A DNA stretch of 60,015 bases from JAZKDW01 sp040387375. Lineage in GTDB: Bacteria > Pseudomonadota > Gammaproteobacteria > Burkholderiales > Burkholderiaceae_D. This document shows, piece by piece, positions 26,817 to 35,828 of the stretch; positions within the stretch are counted from its first letter, which is position 1, and each line of letters starts with the position of its first letter. The stretch covers positions 1-60,015 of the forward strand of contig JAZKDW010000037.1 of NCBI GenBank assembly GCA_040387375.1, read 5' to 3'. The position numbers and the translations under genes were made by a program. The notes beneath the pieces are model-generated. The model searched no databases and was not told the DNA's origin. It worked only from the letters and a program-made list of their open reading frames with translations.

Positions 26817-27494
26817 ATGAGTACAACTGAAAGCAGGGACACGCCAACCGGAAAGAATGATTGCTGCAACGAAGATGACGATTCTTCCGGCACCACTGAA
26901 ATCACCAACGTCCGCCCCATTATTGAAAACAAGGATTTGTGGCTCACGCTCATACATACGACGTCGAGCGGATTGAGCTTGCTGGCAAGAACCGAGGATG
27001 GCGAGATCACCGACTGGGTAGTGCACGATCGCTCAGGCCACCCGGTGCCGACCGTGGTATATCAGCAGAAACCCAAGAATGGCGGCAAGAAAAAGACATG
27101 CCGTATCTGCGTCACGATTGCGGGCGAGACAAATTGCTGGGAAGTCCCGTGCGACAAGATCGTGATCCTGCCGAAGATGTCCGATCAGTCAGACGGCGGC
27201 GACATTGAAGTCCATGACATCCATGCGGCACTCAAGCAACTGCCGTCATCGGATGGCGTGATCCCCGTTTACACGACACCGTCCGGCGTCCGGTTTTCAG
27301 TGCGGATTGAAAACGGAAATATCGATGAATGGCTGGCCTTCGATTCGGCCGGCAAGGAACTGCCGACAACGGTGTATCAAAAGAAGCCGAAGAAACCGAA
27401 GGGTGACCCTATCAAGTGCAATGTGTGCACCACCACCAATGGCAAAACGGAATGTGTTGAGGTTCCCTGCGAGAAGATCATCATCTTGAAATGA
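26817..27494 (+). CDS. Unrecognised protein with a duplicated four-cysteine module
   Basis: A 225-residue soluble protein without signal peptide or membrane helix that I cannot assign to a family. After an acidic 38-residue leader it consists of two homologous halves (about 40-120 and 148-225). Each half has the order: strand-rich segment with a Thr-Thr/Pro-Ser-Gly turn, a TVVYQ-K or TTVYQ-K stretch, a Lys-rich loop, then CxxC-x8-C-x4-C (CRIC...CWEVPC; CNVC...CVEVPC) and a hydrophobic end. The identical cysteine spacing suggests metal binding or disulfides. GGAGG precedes the ATG; TTGACA at 26722 and TATACT at 26757 lie upstream with non-standard spacing. Confidence 0.8.
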   Translation: MSTTESRDTPTGKNDCCNEDDDSSGTTEITNVRPIIENKDLWLTLIHTTSSGLSLLARTEDGEITDWVVHDRSGHPVPTVVYQQKPKNGGKKKTCRICVTIAGETNCWEVPCDKIVILPKMSDQSDGGDIEVHDIHAALKQLPSSDGVIPVYTTPSGVRFSVRIENGNIDEWLAFDSAGKELPTTVYQKKPKKPKGDPIKCNVCTTTNGKTECVEVPCEKIIILK

Positions 27495-27497
27495 GGC

Positions 27498-27524
27498 CGG
27501 AAGCAGTCCCTTCGACTGCTTCCG
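27498..27524. terminator. Hairpin between the orphan gene and proC
   Basis: CGGAAGCAGTC and GACTGCTTCCG form an eleven-base perfect stem with a CCTTC loop, starting four bases after the orphan gene's stop and ending just before the proC stop. There is no long T-run, so termination strength is uncertain, but its position between convergent genes supports the call. Confidence 0.65.
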
Positions 27525-27527
27525 CCG

Positions 27528-28364
27528 TCAGTCGCGGCCGAATTCCTCACCCAGCTCCCGGCCCCGATCGGCGGCTGCCCGCAGCGCACGGATGATCGCC
27601 TCCTGCACGCCGCTATCGTCCATGCTGGTCAGCGCCGCGTAGGTCGTGCCGCCCTTGGACGTGACACGCTCGCGCAGCACTGCCACCGGTTCCGTCGAGC
27701 GCGCTGCCAGCTGCGATGCACCGACGAAGGTGGCGATCGCCAGCTCGTTGCCCTGCTCCGGGCTCAGGCCCATTTGCTGTGCGGCCTGCTGCATCGCTTC
27801 AATGAAATAAAACACATACGCGGGGCCGCTGCCGGACACCGCGGTGACCGGATCGATCAGTGCCTCGTCACTGAGCCAGACGGTGGCGCCGACCGCACGC
27901 ATGATCGCATCCGCGGCATCCCTTTGCTGCGCCGACACACCCGCCATGGCCACCATGCCGGTAATGCCCAGGCCGATCAGCGCCGGCGTATTGGGCATCG
28001 TGCGCACGATCGCCGTATGGCCGTTGAGCCAGCGCGACAGGTCGACCGCACGAATGCCGGCCGCAATCGACAGCACCAGTTGTGTCGACACATGGGGCTG
28101 CAGTTGCGCCGCCACCTCTTTCATCTGCTGCGGCTTGACCGCCAGCACGATCACATCGCTTTGTGCGATCGCGGCGCCGATCTGCTGCGCACTCGTTACG
28201 CCGAATTGCTGCGTCAGCTTGTCCAGCGCAGCGGCATTGATGTCGACGACATGAATATTGGCGCCGGCGGTCAGCTTGCCGGCCAGCCCGCCGATCAGTG
28301 CGGACGCCATGTTGCCGCCGCCGATGAAGCTGATTTTCAATCCATTTTTTTCAGGTGTCTGCAT
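27528..28364 (-). CDS. proC: Pyrroline-5-carboxylate reductase
   Basis: ProC makes L-proline from pyrroline-5-carboxylate with NAD(P)H. The 278-residue protein has the N-terminal nucleotide-binding FIGGGNMASALIGGL and the C-terminal signature region DPVTAVSGSGPAYVFYFIEAM. I chose MQTPEKNGLKISF at 28364; the longer frame lies inside yggS. Its start overlaps the end of yggS by 14 bases, the common yggS-proC pair. Confidence 0.95.
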   Translation of the reverse strand: MQTPEKNGLKISFIGGGNMASALIGGLAGKLTAGANIHVVDINAAALDKLTQQFGVTSAQQIGAAIAQSDVIVLAVKPQQMKEVAAQLQPHVSTQLVLSIAAGIRAVDLSRWLNGHTAIVRTMPNTPALIGLGITGMVAMAGVSAQQRDAADAIMRAVGATVWLSDEALIDPVTAVSGSGPAYVFYFIEAMQQAAQQMGLSPEQGNELAIATFVGASQLAARSTEPVAVLRERVTSKGGTTYAALTSMDDSGVQEAIIRALRAAADRGRELGEEFGRD

Positions 28365-29058
28365 AGTCTCTTTTTCCAAAAATTGCGGTTCCGATTCGAA
28401 CCATGGTAGCGCCTTCGGCAATCGCTGCCGCCATATCGGCCGACATGCCCATCGACAGGGTATCCAGGTCCAGTCCTTGTGCTGCCAGCTGGTCGCGCAG
28501 TTCGCGCAATTGTCTAAATGGCAAACGTTGTTGTTCAGATGCGTCACTTGGCTCCGGGATTGCCATCAATCCGCGCAGCCTCAAACCCGGCATCCCGATG
28601 ATGGCGCGCGCCAGTTGCGGCGCTTCTTCGAGCGTGATGCCGCTCTTGCTGGCCTCGCCGCTGATATTAATCTGCAGGCATACATTCAGCGGCGGCAGAT
28701 GTGCGGGCCGCTGTTCCGACAGGCGGCGGGCGATTTTTTCGCGTTCGATTGCATGCACCCAGTCGAAGTTTTCCGCAATGGCGCGCGTCTTGTTACTCTG
28801 GATCGGCCCGATGAAATGCCACTCGAGGCGCAATTCCGGATGTGTCGTGCGCAGCGCCGCCATCTTGTCCAGTGCCTCCTGCAGATAATTCTCGCCGAAC
28901 GCCATTTGTCCGGCCTGTGCCGCTTCGGCCACCGCCTCCGGTCCGAATGTCTTCGATACTGCCAGCAGCCGGACCGTGTCCGGATCGCGTGCAACGGCAC
29001 GCGCCGCATCCGCAATCGCGGTTTGCACGACTTGCAAGTTATGGGGGATTATGGACAT
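28351..29058 (-). CDS. yggS: Pyridoxal-phosphate homeostasis protein YggS
   Basis: A 235-residue YggS/PROSC protein, a single-domain PLP-binding TIM barrel that keeps free PLP and amino-acid metabolism in balance. The PLP lysine lies in LLAVSKTF near residue 36, and the family segments FGENYLQEA and WHFIGPIQSNK are present. I chose the ATG at 29058; the frame could begin two codons earlier at a TTG. It overlaps proC by 14 bases. Confidence 0.93.
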   Translation of the reverse strand: MSIIPHNLQVVQTAIADAARAVARDPDTVRLLAVSKTFGPEAVAEAAQAGQMAFGENYLQEALDKMAALRTTHPELRLEWHFIGPIQSNKTRAIAENFDWVHAIEREKIARRLSEQRPAHLPPLNVCLQINISGEASKSGITLEEAPQLARAIIGMPGLRLRGLMAIPEPSDASEQQRLPFRQLRELRDQLAAQGLDLDTLSMGMSADMAAAIAEGATMVRIGTAIFGKRDYADT

Positions 29059-29179
29059 AATCAAATGGCTTCAAGCAATATCAGAATATTGCGCATGCGA
29101 CTGCTCCAGCAAGATGGGAAATGGGCTTGCGCTTCATTGTTTTTTTACCTTTCATCTATTGCTGGCTCAGGGATTATAA

Positions 29180-30223
29180 ATGGACATTTCAGAACTACTC
29201 GCGTTCTCCGTCAAGAATAAAGCCTCGGACTTGCATTTATCGTCTGGCTTGCCGCCGATGATTCGTGTCCATGGCGATGTCCGCCGCATCAATCTGCCGC
29301 CGCTGGAGCACAAGGATGTGCACGGCATGATTTATGACATCATGAACGACGGCCAGCGCAAGGCCTACGAAGAAAATCTCGAATGTGATTTTTCGTTCGC
29401 GATTCCCGGCCTGGCGCGCTTCCGCGTCAATGCATTCAACCAGGATCGCGGCGCGGCGGCGGTGATGCGCACCATTCCATCCAAGATCCTCAGCCTCGAG
29501 CAATTGAACGCGCCGAAAATTTTTGCCGACCTCGCCCTGAAGCCGCGTGGCCTGGTGCTGGTCACCGGCCCGACCGGTTCGGGCAAGTCGACCACACTCG
29601 CGGCCATGGTCAATCATGTCAATGAAACCGAATACGCCCATATCCTGACGATTGAAGATCCGATCGAGTTCGTGCACGAATCCAAGAAGTGCCTGATCAA
29701 CCAGCGCGAGGTTGGACCGCATACTCATTCCTTCACCGCGGCGCTGCGTTCGGCATTGCGGGAAGATCCGGACGTCGTGCTGGTGGGCGAATTGCGCGAC
29801 CTCGAGACCATCCGCCTCGCATTGTCGGCGGCCGAAACCGGCCATCTGGTATTCGGCACGCTGCACACGTCGTCGGCGGCCAAGACGATCGACCGTATCG
29901 TCGATGTGTTCCCGGGGGATGAAAAGGAAATGGTGCGTGCGATGTTATCCGAGTCGCTGCAGGCGGTGATTTCGCAAACGCTGCTGAAAACCAAGGATGG
30001 CGCAGGCCGTGTTGCCGCGCATGAGATCATGATCGGCACACCGGCGATCCGCAACCTGATCCGCGAGGCAAAAATCGCGCAGATGTATTCGGCCATTCAA
30101 ACCGGCTCCAACATGGGCATGCAAACGCTGGACAGCAACCTGGCCGACCTGGTCAAACGTAATATCATCTCACCGTCAGCGGCGCGCTTCGCGGCAAAAA
30201 CGCCGGAAAACTTCCCTGGCTGA
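29180..30223 (+). CDS. pilT: Type IV pilus retraction ATPase PilT
   Basis: PilT powers pilus retraction and twitching. The 347-residue cytoplasmic ATPase has the N-terminal DLHLSSGLPPMIRV segment, Walker A GPTGSGKST, the Asp box, Walker B DVVLVGELRD, a His box (HLVFGTLHTSSA) and the PilT-specific AIRNLIRE motif. It faces away from yggS. pilU follows after 50 bases. Confidence 0.96.
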   Translation: MDISELLAFSVKNKASDLHLSSGLPPMIRVHGDVRRINLPPLEHKDVHGMIYDIMNDGQRKAYEENLECDFSFAIPGLARFRVNAFNQDRGAAAVMRTIPSKILSLEQLNAPKIFADLALKPRGLVLVTGPTGSGKSTTLAAMVNHVNETEYAHILTIEDPIEFVHESKKCLINQREVGPHTHSFTAALRSALREDPDVVLVGELRDLETIRLALSAAETGHLVFGTLHTSSAAKTIDRIVDVFPGDEKEMVRAMLSESLQAVISQTLLKTKDGAGRVAAHEIMIGTPAIRNLIREAKIAQMYSAIQTGSNMGMQTLDSNLADLVKRNIISPSAARFAAKTPENFPG

Positions 30224-30273
30224 CCCGGTGCAACGGACCTGCCCGCGGCAGGTTTTTCAGATCAAGGAATAAA

Positions 30274-31410
30274 ATGGAACGCGAACAAGCCACCAAATTC
30301 ATGCACGACCTGCTGCGGCTGATGCTGAGCAAGAACGGCTCCGACCTGTTCATCACGACCGACTTCCCGCCTGCGTTCAAGATCGACGGCAAGATGACGC
30401 CGGTGTCGAATCAGCCCTTGTCGTCCACGCATACCACCGAACTGGCGCGGGCGATCATGAATGACAAGCAGTCGGCCGAATTCGAAGCGACCAAGGAATG
30501 CAACTTCGCCATCAGCCCCGGCGCCCTCGGCCGCTTCCGCGTATCGGCTTTCGTGCAGCAGGGCCGTGTCGGCATGGTGTTGCGCACGATTACCACGGAG
30601 ATTCCGAAAATCGATGAGATCGGCGTGCCGGCAACGCTGAAGGATGTGGTCATGACCAAGCGCGGGCTGGTGATCATGGTGGGTGCGACCGGTTCGGGCA
30701 AATCCACCACCCTCGCTGCAATGGTCGGTTATCGCAATGAAAACAGTTATGGCCACATCATCACGGTTGAAGATCCGGTCGAATACGTGCATCCGCACAA
30801 GAACTGCATCATCACGCAGCGCGAAATCGGCGTCGATACTGCCGACTGGAGCACGGCGCTGAAGAACACCCTGCGCCAGGCGCCGGATGTCATCCTGATC
30901 GGCGAAATTCGCGACCGCGAATCGATGGACTACGCGATCGCCTTCGCGGAAACCGGGCACCTGTGCCTGGCCACCATGCATGCGAACAGTTCGAACCAGG
31001 CGCTGGACCGCATCATCAACTTCTTCCCGGAAGAGCGTCGGCAGCAACTGCTGATGGATTTGTCGCTGAATCTGAAAGGCATGATCTCGCAGCGCCTGAT
31101 ACCCTTGCGCGATACGAAGGGCCGCTGCCCGGCAGTGGAAATCATGCTGAACTCGCCGCTGATTTCAGACCTGATCTTCAAGGGTAACGTGCACGAGATC
31201 AAGGAAATCATGAAGAAGTCGCGCGAGCTCGGCATGCAGACTTTCGATCAAGCGCTGTTCGATCTGTATGAAGCCGACAAGATTTCGTATGAAGATGCGT
31301 TGCGCAATGCCGATTCGGTCAACGACTTGCGCCTGTCGATCAAGCTCAAGGGCAAGGAAGCAAAGGACCGCGACCTGTCCGCGGGCACTGAACATCTGGG
31401 GATTGTATGA
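30274..31410 (+). CDS. pilU: PilT-like ATPase PilU
   Basis: PilU is an accessory retraction ATPase that depends on PilT. The 378-residue protein has Walker A GATGSGKST, Walker B DVILIGEIRD and a His box, with the longer, charged C-terminal tail typical of PilU. The SPLISDLIFKGNVHEIKEIM region replaces PilT's AIRNLIRE motif. Its last codons overlap the gpx start by four bases (ATGA). Confidence 0.94.
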   Translation: MEREQATKFMHDLLRLMLSKNGSDLFITTDFPPAFKIDGKMTPVSNQPLSSTHTTELARAIMNDKQSAEFEATKECNFAISPGALGRFRVSAFVQQGRVGMVLRTITTEIPKIDEIGVPATLKDVVMTKRGLVIMVGATGSGKSTTLAAMVGYRNENSYGHIITVEDPVEYVHPHKNCIITQREIGVDTADWSTALKNTLRQAPDVILIGEIRDRESMDYAIAFAETGHLCLATMHANSSNQALDRIINFFPEERRQQLLMDLSLNLKGMISQRLIPLRDTKGRCPAVEIMLNSPLISDLIFKGNVHEIKEIMKKSRELGMQTFDQALFDLYEADKISYEDALRNADSVNDLRLSIKLKGKEAKDRDLSAGTEHLGIV

Positions 31411-31901
31411 GCGGCATCCATGACTTCAGCGCGGCCAGCCTGGCCGGCGCACCGGTGGACCTGAATGTGTATCGCGGCAAGGTGCTGCTGATCGTCAATA
31501 CGGCCAGCAACTGCGGATTCACGCCACAGTACAAGGGACTCGAAGCGGTCTACCAGCAGTTCCGGGACAGGGGTGTGGAAGTACTGGGTTTTCCATGCAA
31601 CCAGTTTGGCAGCCAGGAACCGGGCACGGCCAATGAGATCGGCGCATTTTGCGAAAAGAATTACGGCGTCACGTTTCCGCTGTTTGCCAAGGTCGATGTG
31701 AACGGCGAGGCCGCGGATCCGCTGTTCAAATTCCTGAAAAAAGAAGCGACCGGCGTGCTCGGCACCGAAGCGATCAAATGGAATTTCACCAAGTTCCTGG
31801 TGAAGAAGGACGGCTCGGTATTCAGGCGTTATGCGCCGACGACCAGTCCGGAAGACATCATTCCCGATATCGAGATGCTGCTAAGTACTCGACCGGAATA
31901 A
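31407..31901 (+). CDS. Glutathione/thioredoxin peroxidase (BtuE-like)
   Basis: A 164-residue glutathione peroxidase-family enzyme. The catalytic cysteine is Cys36 in NTASNCGFTPQY; Gln and Trp partners lie in FPCNQFGSQEP and KWNFTKFLV; Cys82 (AFCEKN) fits the resolving cysteine of thioredoxin-dependent members. It starts inside the pilU stop codon (ATGA), so it is translated with a pilus gene. Its last codons (STRPE and stop) are part of a 166-bp palindrome shared with glcF. Confidence 0.9.
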   Translation: MSGIHDFSAASLAGAPVDLNVYRGKVLLIVNTASNCGFTPQYKGLEAVYQQFRDRGVEVLGFPCNQFGSQEPGTANEIGAFCEKNYGVTFPLFAKVDVNGEAADPLFKFLKKEATGVLGTEAIKWNFTKFLVKKDGSVFRRYAPTTSPEDIIPDIEMLLSTRPE

Positions 31902-32045
31902 ATTGTGAGATGGATGTGGTCCTGATCGGATGTGATGCAAGGCGCCCGGTCCGCCGCAGTGCGAGCACTGCAAGGGCCGGGCAACGCCGCAGCGCGCCGG
32001 TCAGGGCCGCAGACACTCACAATTTATTTTGGGCGGGTACTTACC
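31880..32045. repeat. 166-bp imperfect palindrome spanning the 3' ends of gpx and glcF
   Basis: The outer arms (about 31880-31909 and 32016-32045) match inversely at about 24 of 29 bases, including a perfect 12-base core ATAAATTGTGAG/CTCACAATTTAT. Pairing continues inward through patches such as GCCCGG/CCGGGC to a central GCAGTG-CGAG-CACTGC at 31956-31971. Both stop codons lie in the arms, so the two unrelated proteins end in STRPE and STRPK. It may be a small mobile palindrome that also acts as a two-way terminator. Confidence 0.8.
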
Positions 32046-33274
32046 CGAGTAGCCGTCAGCGCGCCATCGATCAGTTCGATCCAGTGCCGCACCGGCTTGT
32101 TGGTGCCCGATTGCAGGTGGGTCAGGCAGCCGATATTGGCTGACACGATCATGTCGGCGCCGGTTGCCTGCAGCTTTTGCAGCTTGTCATCCCGCAGCCG
32201 ATAGGACAATTCCGGCTGCAGCACCGAATACGTGCCGGCCGAACCGCAGCACAGGTGGCTGTCCGCGCACAGCTGGACATCGACACCGGCGGCGCGCAGC
32301 ACACTTTCGACCTTGCCGCGGATTTGCTGCCCATGCTGCAGCGTGCAAGGCGGATGCCAGACAACCCGCTTGCCGATCTTGCCGTTCAATTTTTTTAGCA
32401 ACTCCGATTCGAACGCGGGCAGGATTTCCGACAGGTCGCGCGTGAGCGCGGAGATGCGCGCGGCCTTGGCCGCATACGCGCCATCGTGCGCGAGCAGATG
32501 GCCGTATTCCTTCACGGTCGCACCACAGCCGGACGCCGTCATGACGATCGCTTCGGCGCCGGCCTCGACCAGCGGCCACCAGGCGTCGATATTGCGGCGC
32601 ATGTCGTTCAGGCCGCCTTGCTGGTCGTTCAGGTGGTGGCGGATCGCGCCGCAGCAGCCGGCCCTGGGCGCGACCACCAGTTGCACACCCAGCGCATCGA
32701 GCACACGTGCGCTTGCCGCATTGATGTTGGGCGCCATCGCCGGCTGCACGCAGCCATCGAGCAGCAGCATCGTGCGCGCATGCCGGCGCGCCGGCCATGC
32801 ACCGGGATGCTGCTTTTCCGGCACCTTGTTACGCAAGCTTCCGGGCAGCAGCGGCCGCACCAGCTGGCCTGCTTTCATGGCCGGCGTGAAGATCCATTTG
32901 CGCGGCAGGATTTCCTTGAGCGCGGTGCGCAGCACACGCTGCGCCAGCGGGCGCGGCACCTGGTCCTCGACGATCTTGCGGCCGATGTCGACCAGCCGGC
33001 CGTATTGCACGCCGGACGGACAAGTCGTTTCACAATTGCGGCAGGTCAGGCAGCGATCCAGATGCATCTGTGTCTTCGTGGTGGCCTGCTTGCCTTCCAA
33101 TACCTGCTTGATCAGATAAATGCGTCCGCGCGGCCCATCGAGTTCATCCCCCAGCAACTGGTAGGTGGGACAGGTCGCGGTGCAGAAACCGCAATGCACG
33201 CAGCTGCGCAGGATCGCATCGGCTTCTTCGCCTTCGCGCGTGTGTTTGATGAAGTCAGCCAGATTGGTTTGCAT
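32024..33274 (-). CDS. glcF: Glycolate oxidase iron-sulfur subunit GlcF
   Basis: GlcF carries electrons from the GlcD flavin to the membrane quinone pool. The 416-residue protein has two [4Fe-4S] motifs, CVHCGFCTATCP (from about residue 25) and CLTCRNCETTCP (from about 75), then two cysteine-rich CCG domains (GCCGAI and LCCGSAG). It starts two bases after glcE. Its C-terminus STRPK comes from the palindrome described at 31880-32045. Confidence 0.95.
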   Translation of the reverse strand: MQTNLADFIKHTREGEEADAILRSCVHCGFCTATCPTYQLLGDELDGPRGRIYLIKQVLEGKQATTKTQMHLDRCLTCRNCETTCPSGVQYGRLVDIGRKIVEDQVPRPLAQRVLRTALKEILPRKWIFTPAMKAGQLVRPLLPGSLRNKVPEKQHPGAWPARRHARTMLLLDGCVQPAMAPNINAASARVLDALGVQLVVAPRAGCCGAIRHHLNDQQGGLNDMRRNIDAWWPLVEAGAEAIVMTASGCGATVKEYGHLLAHDGAYAAKAARISALTRDLSEILPAFESELLKKLNGKIGKRVVWHPPCTLQHGQQIRGKVESVLRAAGVDVQLCADSHLCCGSAGTYSVLQPELSYRLRDDKLQKLQATGADMIVSANIGCLTHLQSGTNKPVRHWIELIDGALTATRVSTRPK

Positions 33275-33276
33275 GG

Positions 33277-34320
33277 TCAGAGCCCGGTGTACATCCGGCC
33301 CGGATTAAAAATGCCGGCGGGATCGAATGCATTCTTGAGTTTGCGATGGATGTTGGCGACGGCGGGAGCGAGCGGATGGAACACGCCGGTCTGCTTGTCG
33401 CCGCCCCTGAACAGGCTGGCATGGCCGCCGGCTTTTTCGGCGGCGGCGCGAATGGTGACGGCATCGGCATCGGTCTTGAGCCAGCGCTGCGCGCCACCCC
33501 ATTCCAGCAGCTGGTCGCCCGGCAAAGCTAGCGGCGCCGTCACCGACGGCACCGACAGGCGCCACAATGCGGCGGCGGAAAAAAACGCATGCTGCTGCTC
33601 GCGCACGCCGGCCCAGAATTGCGGCGCCTGGTCGAGCGTGTCGCCGCCCATTTTTATCCGTGCCGCGCTCACTGCCGCGCGCGCGCCGGACAGGCGCACC
33701 ATCAGCCGGCCGCCGTGCCAGGCGCTGGCTGACAGCGGCAGAGGCTGTCCGCCCCATTCATTCAGGCGGCGGATCGCGTCGGCTTGCGGCAGGGCGAACG
33801 CCAGCGTCGTTTCCGCAAATGGTTTCGGCAACACCTTCAGCGAGACTTCCAGCAGCAAACCCAGCGACCCCATCGATCCGGCCAGCAGGCGCGATACATC
33901 GTAGCCGGCGACATTCTTCATCACCTGCCCGCCGAAATGCAGCACCTCGCCTTTGCCATCCATCAGCACGGCGCCGAGCACAAAATCGCGCAATGCGCCG
34001 GACGCCTGCCGACGCGGGCCGGACAGGCCGCTGGCGACCATGCCGCCGGCTGTCGCCGTAGCGCCGAAATGCGGCGGCTCGAACGCCAGCATCTGGTTTT
34101 GCTGCTCCAGCGCGACCTCGATTTCGGTCAGCGGTGTGCCGCAGCGCGCGGTGATGACCAGTTCGGTCGGGTCGTAGGCGACGATGCCGCTGTAGGCGCG
34201 CGTGTCGAGCACGTCGCCGTGCAAGGCCTGGCCGTACCAGTCCTTGGTGCCGCCGCCGCGGATGCGCAGCGGGCTGCCTGCGGCGATGCGATCCCTGAAT
34301 TGCTGTAATGCCTGTTCCAT
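33277..34320 (-). CDS. glcE: Glycolate oxidase FAD-binding subunit GlcE
   Basis: A 347-residue FAD-binding (PCMH-type) subunit of the glycolate oxidase complex, shorter than GlcD. It shows the FAD-domain stretches PLRIRGGGTKDW, FGATATAGGMVASGLSGP and VMKNVAGYDVSRLLAGSMGS. I chose the ATG at 34320 (MEQALQQFRDRI); the longer open frame runs into glcD. It starts 20 bases after the glcD stop. Confidence 0.94.
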   Translation of the reverse strand: MEQALQQFRDRIAAGSPLRIRGGGTKDWYGQALHGDVLDTRAYSGIVAYDPTELVITARCGTPLTEIEVALEQQNQMLAFEPPHFGATATAGGMVASGLSGPRRQASGALRDFVLGAVLMDGKGEVLHFGGQVMKNVAGYDVSRLLAGSMGSLGLLLEVSLKVLPKPFAETTLAFALPQADAIRRLNEWGGQPLPLSASAWHGGRLMVRLSGARAAVSAARIKMGGDTLDQAPQFWAGVREQQHAFFSAAALWRLSVPSVTAPLALPGDQLLEWGGAQRWLKTDADAVTIRAAAEKAGGHASLFRGGDKQTGVFHPLAPAVANIHRKLKNAFDPAGIFNPGRMYTGL

Positions 34321-34340
34321 GATGATGTGCTGGCTTTCGA

Positions 34341-35828
34341 TTAAAAACGCGGCAGGTCCGGAAACTTCAGTTGCCCGCGCTTGACATGCATGCGGCCGTA
34401 TTCGGCGCAGCGGCGCAGCGTCGGGATAGCCTTGTCCGGGTTGAGCAGGTATGCGGTATCGAAGGCCCGCTTGACGTTGAGGAAGGCCTCCAGCTCTGCG
34501 CTGGAAAACTGCACGCACATCGAATTGATTTTTTCGATGCCGACACCGTGCTCGCCGGTAATCGTGCCGCCAACGGCCACGCACAATTCCAGGATTTCGG
34601 CGCCGAAGGCTTCGGCACGATGAAATTCGCCCGGCTGGTTGGCATCGAACAGGATCAGCGGATGCAGGTTGCCATCACCGGCATGGAACACGTTCGCGCA
34701 GCGCAAGCCGTGCTTGACTTCCATCGCCGCGATGCCGAGCAGCACCTGCGCCAGGTTCTTGCGCGGAATGGTGCCGTCCATGCAGTAATAATCGGGAGAA
34801 ATCCGGCCGGCCGCGGGGAACGCGTTCTTGCGGCCGGACCAGAACTTCAGGCGCTCGGCTTCATTCTGCGACACTGCAATCGCGGTGGCGCCGGAATGCC
34901 GCAATACCTCGGTCATGCGTTCGATTTCTTCCTCGACTTCTTCCGCGTTGCCATCCGACTCGCACAGCAGGATCGCCTCGGCATCGATGTCGTAACCGGC
35001 CTTCACGAATGGCTCGACCATGCGCGAGCTGGTCTTGTCCATCATCTCCAGTCCAGCCGGAATAATGCCGGCGGCAATCACGCTGGCGACCGCATTGCCG
35101 CCTTTGACCACGTCATCGAACGAGGCCATGATCACGCGCGCCAGTTGCGGTTTCGGAATCAGTTTCACCGTCACTTCGGTGACCACACCCAGCATGCCTT
35201 CGGAACCGATGAAGACGGCGAGCAGATCCAGGCCGGGCGCATCGAGCGCCTCGCTGCCCAGTTCGACGATGTCGCCGTCTATCGTCACCATGCGCACCCG
35301 CAACACGTTATGCACGGTCAGGCCGTACTTGAGGCAATGCACGCCGCCTGAATTTTCAGCAACGTTGCCGCCGATGGTGCAGGCGATTTGCGACGACGGA
35401 TCGGGCGCGTAATACAGTCCGTGCGCGGCCGCCGCATCGGAAATGGCCAGATTGCGCACGCCGGGCTGTACCACGGCAGACCGCGCGTACGGATCGAGCC
35501 GCACAATCCGGTTCAGCCGTGCGGTCGACAGCACCACACCATCGGCGATCGGCATCGCGCCCCCCGACAGGCCGGTGCCGGCGCCGCGCGGCACGATCTG
35601 CACGGCGAGCTCGCGGCAGGTATTCAAGATGGCGACTACTTGCGCTTCCGTGTCCGGCAACACCACCACCATCGGCAACTGGCGGTAGGCGGCCAGCCCG
35701 TCACATTCGTAAGGCCGGGTGTCTTCTTCATTGAACAATACGCTGCTCTCCGGCAACACGCGGCGCAATGCGGCGGCCACTTCGTGCTGGCGGCTGAGAG
35801 TGAATGGCAGATCGGTGGATGTGTTCAT
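34341..35828 (-). CDS. glcD: Glycolate oxidase catalytic subunit GlcD
   Basis: The FAD subunit that oxidises glycolate (and often D-lactate) to glyoxylate. The 495-residue protein has the FAD-binding segment PRGAGTGLSGGA at about 80-92, SQIACTIGGNVAENSGG, and the C-terminal oxidase-domain signatures NVFHAGDGNLHP and TGEHGVGIEK. It leads glcD-glcE-glcF. A LysR gene and a second enzyme of the same family lie immediately upstream in the same direction. Confidence 0.95.
   Translation of the reverse strand: MNTSTDLPFTLSRQHEVAAALRRVLPESSVLFNEEDTRPYECDGLAAYRQLPMVVVLPDTEAQVVAILNTCRELAVQIVPRGAGTGLSGGAMPIADGVVLSTARLNRIVRLDPYARSAVVQPGVRNLAISDAAAAHGLYYAPDPSSQIACTIGGNVAENSGGVHCLKYGLTVHNVLRVRMVTIDGDIVELGSEALDAPGLDLLAVFIGSEGMLGVVTEVTVKLIPKPQLARVIMASFDDVVKGGNAVASVIAAGIIPAGLEMMDKTSSRMVEPFVKAGYDIDAEAILLCESDGNAEEVEEEIERMTEVLRHSGATAIAVSQNEAERLKFWSGRKNAFPAAGRISPDYYCMDGTIPRKNLAQVLLGIAAMEVKHGLRCANVFHAGDGNLHPLILFDANQPGEFHRAEAFGAEILELCVAVGGTITGEHGVGIEKINSMCVQFSSAELEAFLNVKRAFDTAYLLNPDKAIPTLRRCAEYGRMHVKRGQLKFPDLPRF

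Noticed and set aside
32486..33904. 472-codon plus-strand frame opposite glcF and glcE
   Set aside because: It spans two real genes on the other strand and has the repetitive composition of a shadow frame.
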